Made by a program: the position numbers and the translations under genes | In this document: positions 58,763-64,000 of the stretch, one piece after another | How the letters are laid out: the number at the start of each line of letters is the position of its first letter | How positions within the stretch are numbered: the first letter of the stretch is position 1 | The notes under the pieces: generated by a model | Seen by the model: only the letters and a program-made list of their open reading frames with translations | Databases searched by the model: none | What the model was told of the DNA's origin: nothing | Assembly (NCBI GenBank): GCA_032718565.1 | Contig: JAVGVS010000024.1 | Location: forward strand, 3,902,713-3,966,712 | Direction of reading: 5' to 3' | Source: Distichodus sexfasciatus | Lineage: Eukaryota > Chordata > Actinopteri > Characiformes > Distichodontidae | DNA: 64,000 nt

Positions 58763-61171
58763 TTCTAACAGGGAACACCGTTTCTCTAATGGTCTGCATA
58801 AAGGGAAGGTTCCACACAAACTGTACATTTTCACTTGAAGCACAGGCAACATTTACATGATTAGTATCGAAATTCCAGCGGGCAGCGCTCCATGGCATTT
58901 GCGGAGGGCTTAACTTTCGCCCCGGCTTTGGTTTGTTTTTTCTTGCGAAAACGCCCCATAATTTCCCCTCCTTTCTCCAATAGATTTTTTTCCCTGACCT
59001 TCACATGCGTTTGTATCTGAATAAAGAGGTTGATAGCATCCATAAAAAATGGCAGGGGATTTCCATAACAATTTCATATATACATTCCCGCCCCTTGACA
59101 GCAGCAACAGTGCTGACATTTCTACCTAAACACGCCATCGCCTTATTAATGCCAAAAGACAGCTTTTTTTGTGGAAGTGCTGGAGTAAAAAAACTGCTTT
59201 TGTCCACATTAAAATGAGCTATTTAAAACCACATTAGCGATGCTGTGATCCTGGCGTCCGCGGCCTCTGCCTCTTGGCTGGTCCTTCCGGCCCGTGCTGC
59301 TGCCAGATAAAGAAGTTAGAAGGAGGGGAAGGGGGGGGGACGCCAAGCTTTTCAGTTCAAGGTCATCTTCTCCTAAGGGTGCAAACAATTACACACTAGC
59401 ACGGAGCACATTTGACTTGTAAATGTTCCCGCTGCGTATGCATATGACTGCTCCTTGCTAAAGAGGCTCCGAGTGTCTTATAAATACCGAGCGGACGGCT
59501 TACGAAATACGAGAAGTTTCCGACATCATCGACACACTCCGCAGGCTACGCGTCTCCTCTCCCCGTGTCCGACCAGAGTCAGGAAACAGTCCAGTTTAGC
59601 ATCGGAAAGAAGTGAGTTTAAAGGACAAACAAGAAAAATGCATGGAATTTGCATATCCATTTGAATGTCAGGACCGTCGTTTGTATAAGATCAAAGTCTC
59701 ACTGGTGGACGAGATGCTAATTGGGGTCAGCACTTCATCACAGAAATACATATGAAGTAATTAACTGCTTGCATTATTATTTTTTAATGTTATGCACAAT
59801 TTTTATTTTTATATGAGCTCTGTGTAATATCAGGGATGCTCGGTTCATTCAGGTACTCCAAAAAAGTAAGTAAGCTTCACTTTTACATGAGAATTTTCCA
59901 GAACTTCTTCAAAGTCATTAACACAACTCGGTGAGCACGTCAGGATTTGGCTGAAGCCTACACCTGACCCCGGGTTTGAAGAGGTAAGAGCTTCTTCTTT
60001 CTTTCAGAGCCCATTAACTTTGGCCTAACTTCATTACGTTGCGGGCTCACCACGGCAGTAAAGTCTTTGATTGTCATCTGTTTCCCTACGGCCCAATCCT
60101 AATGATGCCTCATTCTGAATATAAACGCTACTTTTAATGAGCGCTTGGCCAGACGCGGACACAAATATGACTTTCCGCTTTGATTTTTAACTCCAGAGGC
60201 GCGTAATTGAATAGAATGAACCCCAGCCAAACCCTTCCCCCGCTTTCTCAGCCATCATCAAGCCAACTCGGCCGTCCATATTAGTCTTCGGCTTGAAAGC
60301 TAGTTGCAAGAAAACCGTGTTATACTCTTCATCAATTATCTCCAGGATCTGAACCATACTGAAGCACCGCCACTGACGTTCATTCTCCGCAGGCTCTTGC
60401 TTTGAATACGAGCTCAACGCAACAAAAGAGCAGCGCTCCCGTTCGAGGGGGATTCGTCCGGCGCCGAGCTCGATTTAATGTGATTCCGGACGCACAAAGG
60501 AGTCGGGAATGGGAGACCGATGAGGGGATTGGAGGAGGCAAAGCCGGTGTTTTCACTGCAACAAAACATTTCAGCGATAACGCCCCTCGATTTAGAGAGT
60601 CCATTTCGGACTCGCCGCCTTCTCTTCTTCCTCACCCAGGCTGCACTGATGAACGTTTAGCGTCTCCCTGTTCGCGGCCGAGCTCAGAGACGAGGCTAAT
60701 GATCAGACCCGGTTTCTGAGAACCCTCTTCAGTTCCTGTTCCGTCCGCATCTCGGGCTGCATCCCTTTCAAAAGCCTCTCAAAACAAACAAGATTTCAAA
60801 GGTATATTTGGAGGCGTGTCTGACGTTCCGAGTCCAAATCTCCACATCAATCCTCCTGGAGTAGGTCGGGGGGAGGGGAAGGGCCGGGAGGAGGCGATAT
60901 TAAAAAGAACACATGCTTCAGCGAGAGCCCAGGCTCAATCAGCCGCTCCGCCTTTCATCTTAACCCGGGCGACTTATCAGCAAATCATTTTTCCCGGAAC
61001 GGCGCGTCACCTGCGACGTCGCGAGGGCCCTCGTCTGCAAATCTCTCGAGCAATCTGATGAGGGAGAGATTGGTTTCGTACGCTCTGCCTTTCGCTTTCC
61101 TGTTTGTGCTTTGTTTTCTCCCCCTATTTGTTATTTTTTCTTTTTGAACAGAGATCAAAAATATATGTACA

Positions 61172-61216
61172 AACACTCTCACACACTCTCTCTCTCTCAC
61201 ACACACTCACACACAC

Positions 61217-61252
<36 letters not shown>

Positions 61253-61261
61253 TCTCACACA

Positions 61262-61294
<33 letters not shown>

Positions 61295-61303
61295 TCTCAC
61301 ACA

Positions 61304-61336
<33 letters not shown>

Positions 61337-61359
61337 TCACACTCACTCTCTCTCTCTCT
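61172..61359. repeat. Compound CA/CT minisatellite
   Basis: Blocks of (CT)n, (CA)n and CTCACACACTC alternate with a period of roughly 40-50 bases for about four cycles. Open frames over it are pure Ser/Leu/His/Thr repeats and not coding. Confidence 0.9.
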
Positions 61360-61361
61360 GC

Positions 61362-61678
61362 AAAAGTCTTGAGCCCTTCATTTCTTTGTATCTTGCTAGG
61401 GGAATGAATCAGCTGTGGAACCGTGATTTAATGCAACATATGCAAACATGCAAGTAAACACTGTAACACAGAGTGAGTTTGAATAATTCTTCTCAACTCT
61501 GACAGCAAAATATAAAGAAATTTAAAAATGAGCAGCGCATCAAGACTTGCACAGCACTGCATTTACACAGGGAGCATGTAATGTTAAAGTTAAATCACTA
61601 TTTTAATTAGACACTTCAAATATGAAGCCATTTAATAAAAATAAATATAAGAAGTGGCTCAAGACTTGCACAGCACTG
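61362..61678. mobile_element. Decayed Tc1-like remnant
   Basis: TGCAAAAGTCTTGAGCC at the left is mirrored by GGCTCAAGACTTGCACAGCA at 61656-61675, and an extra internal copy TCAAGACTTGCACAGCACTG lies at 61540-61559. These are the ends of a fish Tc1-like element family related to, but distinct from, the one at 14015-14400. The duplicated right end suggests nested insertion or unequal exchange. Confidence 0.55.
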
Positions 61679-62364
61679 CATGGCTCAGACCCTCCAGGAC
61701 TCTTAGCACAAATTCAGCCAATCGCCGTGAATTCATCCCCACCTTGCAATTTTGACCAATTACCACAATTTTTGACCAATCATTGTCATTTACCGCGAAA
61801 CGCTGAGCCTTATGTCAGTGAACTCATTTCCTTGTTACATTTGGAAGATGCAGGAAACGTGTGGTAACAACGCCTTAAGTTTACCTTCAAAAATAGCTAA
61901 ATGGTTATGGGTTAACAAAAATAATAGTGGTTTTGATTAAATTAATGAATTAATTTAAATTGTTAAAGAATAATTATAAAGGGGAAAAATCACAGCTTTT
62001 TTCTGCAGCTTTGACTTGCTCCTCCAACTTAACTACAACACAGCGGCTAAAAACACACTGCAACTTTCATTGCAATTTTTTAGAAAAGCTTTTAGGCTGC
62101 AACGATCTTAAAAAAGACCCACAAAATCCTAGAGGAGAGGTACAGGGAGAGAATCAGACACTGAATATAAACCCATTTCATAAAACTTAATAATAAAGGG
62201 ATTTCTGTTTATACATGTTTTAGTCCAATTCTCTATCAACTGCTCATAAGACCACGATCGTACAAATACTGTATATAAAATTAAACATAATATTTACTCT
62301 TATTATACTCACTATGACAGTAATAAACAATATGATGAAATACAATAACTATTACATACGATAT

Positions 62365-62475
62365 GTTTACATTTATTTACAGTATTTAGCAGGTGGTCTT
62401 ATCCAGAGTGACTTCCATTTCCCAATTCCCCCATCACTCTGGATAAGAGCAGCTGTTATTTGCTGTAAATGTAAC
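62365..62475. repeat. Inverted pair of L2/SINE-type tails
   Basis: The left arm GTGGTCTTATCCAGAGTGA (to 62411) faces the right arm TCACTCTGGATAAGAGCAGC (from 62433), with ATTTACAG-type motifs at both outer ends. The arms form a hairpin of about 40 pairs with mismatches and a loop of about 20 bases. Confidence 0.6.
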
Positions 62476-62677
62476 TCCCCCATGAGATGAGATTCCTGCT
62501 TCTGGTTTTGGTTTACGTTTGTTTCATGGCTGCACCCGATGACTAATCTGTGACTCACACTTGCAATCTTGCCCGATCCTTTGTCTCGCGCGTGCGGCCG
62601 AAACAATTAAAACGAACGTGTGAATGATCAGATTACGTGTCACTGGCTCTTATCTAACAGCTCCGGGGGGGTCTTAC

Positions 62678-62824
62678 CTCCATCGTTGTCCGTGTTGTCG
62701 TCGCACTCGCGCTCGGTCACCGTGTTGCAGCCGGGCCCGCTCCAGCCGGGTTGGCAGACGCAGTGCCAGCCGCTCTGCTCCAGGGTGCAGCGGCCTTTTC
62801 CGTTACACAGCCCCGGACATCCGT
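62678..62824 (-). CDS. tenm1: tenm1 exon: EGF-like repeat 8
   Basis: This 147-bp exon (residues 72-121) enters in phase 1 after acceptor TGTGGCAG with DGCPGLCNGKGRCTLEQSGW and ends in phase 1 with DNTDNDG at donor GTAAGA. The six EGF cysteines are present (GCPGLC, RC, CVC, GC). The motif CVCQPGWSGPGC is typical of the last teneurin EGF repeat. The acidic tail DDNTDNDG continues into the next exon's calcium-type loop. Confidence 0.96.
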
Positions 62825-63161
62825 CTGCCACAGCAGTGGAATCAGGGTTAGCGCAGTTCATCTCTGCCTTCAAAACTCACAACGCACTAGTGCAACGTAA
62901 GGACTATGGACGAACCCTCTCTAAAGAGGCTGTATTTTATAACGGGCTGCGGTGTAACATGTATAAGGAAGGACCTTTTAACGTCAATTCATTCAGTTTC
63001 CCCTGAGAAATGACGGCTGAAGTGATAGCCCCACACGGCTGCACGGTACAGTACGTCCTCACTGAGGATCTAAATGCATTAGGATCGACTGTGCGATGCT
63101 CTTCAGCTAGAGAAAATCTATGATGAAACAGAGTGGATTGCTTCCAGGCAGGGCCGCTTAC
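62825..63161 (-). other. tenm1: tenm1 intron (0.34 kb)
   Basis: Donor GTAAGC, acceptor TGTGGCAG. It is short, with no recognisable repeat. Confidence 0.8.
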
Positions 63162-63188
63162 CTTTTACCACCACGTCCAGATCGTGGG
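63162..63188 (-). CDS. tenm1: tenm1 27-nt exon (splice site A, AHDLDVVVK)
   Basis: The minus strand reads acceptor GGCTCTGCAG, 27 bases encoding (A)HDLDVVVK, and donor GTAAGC. Phase 1 at both ends and a length of nine codons make it skippable without shifting the frame. It links EGF7 and EGF8, the position called site A in teneurins, where a short alternatively spliced linker (AHYLDKIVK-like in others) is known to change the geometry between EGF repeats and propeller. Human teneurin-1 has the same linker as I recall it. Skipping would give the junction CTI-DGCPG. Confidence 0.92.
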
Positions 63189-63673
63189 CTGCAGAGCCAA
63201 AAACAACAGGAAAGAAATTTACAAAGCATGTTTAACACAGCGCTCATACACACCGAAGGCGCAATTAAGGGAGAACTCAAAGGTGGGAGCCGACAGTCGC
63301 AATTAGCCCTGACACGTCTGGAGGAAAGCTTCAGTACGATTCCCCTTAATTCCCCTGTTAAAGTGCAAAGGGGATGAAATGACTTCTTGGCTTTGCTTTT
63401 AGCGAACGCCCCACGTTTAATAGCTCTTCCACGGCTTGCAAATTCATCCGCTGGCTCTTTATTTCCGGAGAGCGCTGACGCCTTTTCATTTTTTAATTTT
63501 TTTCAAAAATCATTCTTCGAGCGTCAGCTCATCTGCAAACTAACTGGGGGGAGAGAGAGAGTTGACGAGGAAATATTACGGTTTAATTACCATCAAATTA
63601 GCTGCGATGTGGCGGCTGATTGGGGAAAGGGACGGCTGCGGGTGGGGGGGACTGTCAGCTTTCAGAGACTTAC
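63189..63673 (-). other. tenm1: tenm1 intron (0.49 kb)
   Basis: Donor GTAAGT, acceptor GGCTCTGCAG preceded by a good T-rich tract. No repeat is recognisable. Confidence 0.8.
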
Positions 63674-63859
63674 CAATGGTGCAATGCTCGCCTCCCCATC
63701 CCGGCTGGCACTGGCACTCGCCATCCACGCACTGGCCGTGGTCCTGGCAGCGAGGGTGGCACGAGCGCTGATCGCAAGCCGTGCCCTCCCAGCCGTCCTC
63801 GCACTGGCACCTGCCCTCCGAGCACACGCCGTGACTGCCACAGGGCACCGGGCACAGCT
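63674..63859 (-). CDS. tenm1: tenm1 exon: EGF-like repeats 6 and 7
   Basis: This 186-bp exon (residues 1-63) enters in phase 1 after acceptor GACCATGCAG with ELCPVPCGSHGVCSEGRCQC and ends in phase 1 with GGEHCTI at donor GTAAGT. Both repeats have all six cysteines: LC-PC-VC-RC-QC-AC, then SC-RC-QC-EC-QC-HC. The CDQRxCHPRCxxHGxC junction is teneurin-specific. No free cysteine is present, as expected, since the dimerising odd cysteines belong to EGF2 and EGF5, outside the window. Confidence 0.95.
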
Positions 63860-64000
63860 CTGCATGGTCAGATGCCGGCGGATTTCCAAAAGAAAGAGGG
63901 ACACGGGGAGGTAGGCATGCATACAGAGAGAGAGAGGGAGAGGGAGAGGATGGAGGGTGAAAGGAAAGCAGAATGGGGGAAAATATATTCAGAAAACAGC
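63860..64000 (-). other. tenm1: tenm1 intron, 3' end only
   Basis: This is the acceptor side of the next upstream intron. It contains a GA-rich tract (63926-63950), seen as a pyrimidine tract on the coding strand. Confidence 0.75.

Larger units (their letters stand above)
57889..62677 (-). other. tenm1: tenm1 intron (4.8 kb)
   Basis: It contains a family-2 SINE head, a family-1 SINE, a CA/CT minisatellite, a Tc1-like remnant and an inverted pair of L2-type tails. The stretch 58.9-61.1 kb is repeat-poor and partly GC-rich and might hold regulatory sequence. No gene is recognisable. Confidence 0.7.
1..64000 (-). other. tenm1: Teneurin-1 gene, central 19 coding exons (partial at both ends)
   Basis: Teneurins are single-pass type II transmembrane cell-adhesion proteins that bind latrophilins and other teneurins at synapses. 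The window supplies the extracellular part from EGF6 into the YD shell. The chain of exons, in gene order, is 63859-63674, 63188-63162, 62824-62678, 57888-57666, 54566-54447, 53875-53614, 51962-51695, 48385-48242, 44704-44455, 43994-43974, 40810-40578, 23524-23370, 12293-11927, 10516-10006, 9323-9151, 6708-6473, 5789-5496, 4284-3897 and 959-1. All introns are GT-AG and all phases agree, giving about 1,655 codons with no stop. Paralogue choice (teneurin-1 rather than 2, 3 or 4) rests on remembered family residues, notably HSQRRYIFEYDQ, TECDCKIDHNCDCFSG and EQFGKFSVINYDLNQ. No promoter, start codon or poly(A) site of the gene is in the window. The intact frame argues for a functional gene. Residue numbers in the exon entries count from the first, split codon in this window. 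Confidence 0.95.

Noticed and set aside
61172..61359. Possible CRISPR-like alternation of repeats and spacers
   Set aside because: The units are simple CA/CT repeats of variable length with no unique spacers, in a vertebrate intron.
61104..61457. Open frames rich in Ser/Leu/Thr/His over 61.1-61.4 kb
   Set aside because: They are translations of the CA/CT minisatellite.

Overview
The window is a piece of a ray-finned fish (teleost-type) nuclear genome. It carries 19 consecutive coding exons of one large gene on the minus strand, a teneurin that I identify as tenm1 (teneurin-1). The evidence for a vertebrate genome is the GT-AG introns (up to about 17 kb), tRNA-derived SINEs, an L2/CR1-like LINE tail, hAT and Tc1 type DNA transposons, and many CA/GT microsatellites. 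Residue patterns remembered from vertebrate teneurin-1 match best (for example the site-B heptapeptide NRDTRHS, the linker AHDLDVVVK, and HSQRRYIFEYDQ). Species cannot be told from this window.

The gene runs right to left. The most 5' exon seen (63674-63859) encodes EGF-like repeats 6 and 7. Then come the small site-A exon (63162-63188), EGF8 (62678-62824), the Cys-rich region (57666-57888), the transthyretin-related and FN-plug parts (54447-51695), the six-bladed NHL beta-propeller (48242 down to 10006) with a 21-nt site-B microexon at 43974-43994, and the YD-repeat shell (10006 down to 1). The exons add up to 4,964 coding bases. Every junction is GT-AG with matching phase, so they join into one uninterrupted frame of about 1,655 codons. 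Intracellular and transmembrane exons lie beyond base 64000, and the end of the YD shell plus the C-terminal toxin-like/TCAP region lie below base 1. I saw no second host gene on either strand.

The introns hold almost everything else: at least five copies of one tRNA-derived SINE, SINEs of other families, a 3'-truncated LINE whose tail resembles SINE tails, three hAT-type insertions with recognisable 8-bp target duplications (one with remains of a transposase), a TTAA-flanked MITE, an element with perfect 32-nt inverted ends, decayed Tc1 ends, a hAT-like MITE holding a nested hairpin, and a compound CA/CT minisatellite. One notable gene-internal event is a partial copy of the propeller exon 44455-44704, placed at 45090-45196 in the preceding intron and lacking the original acceptor.

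I found no new biological system. The locus is an ordinary, apparently intact teneurin gene with two alternative-splicing cassettes and a rich transposon fossil record. Large repeat-poor stretches inside the long introns may hold conserved regulatory elements, but this cannot be decided from one sequence.
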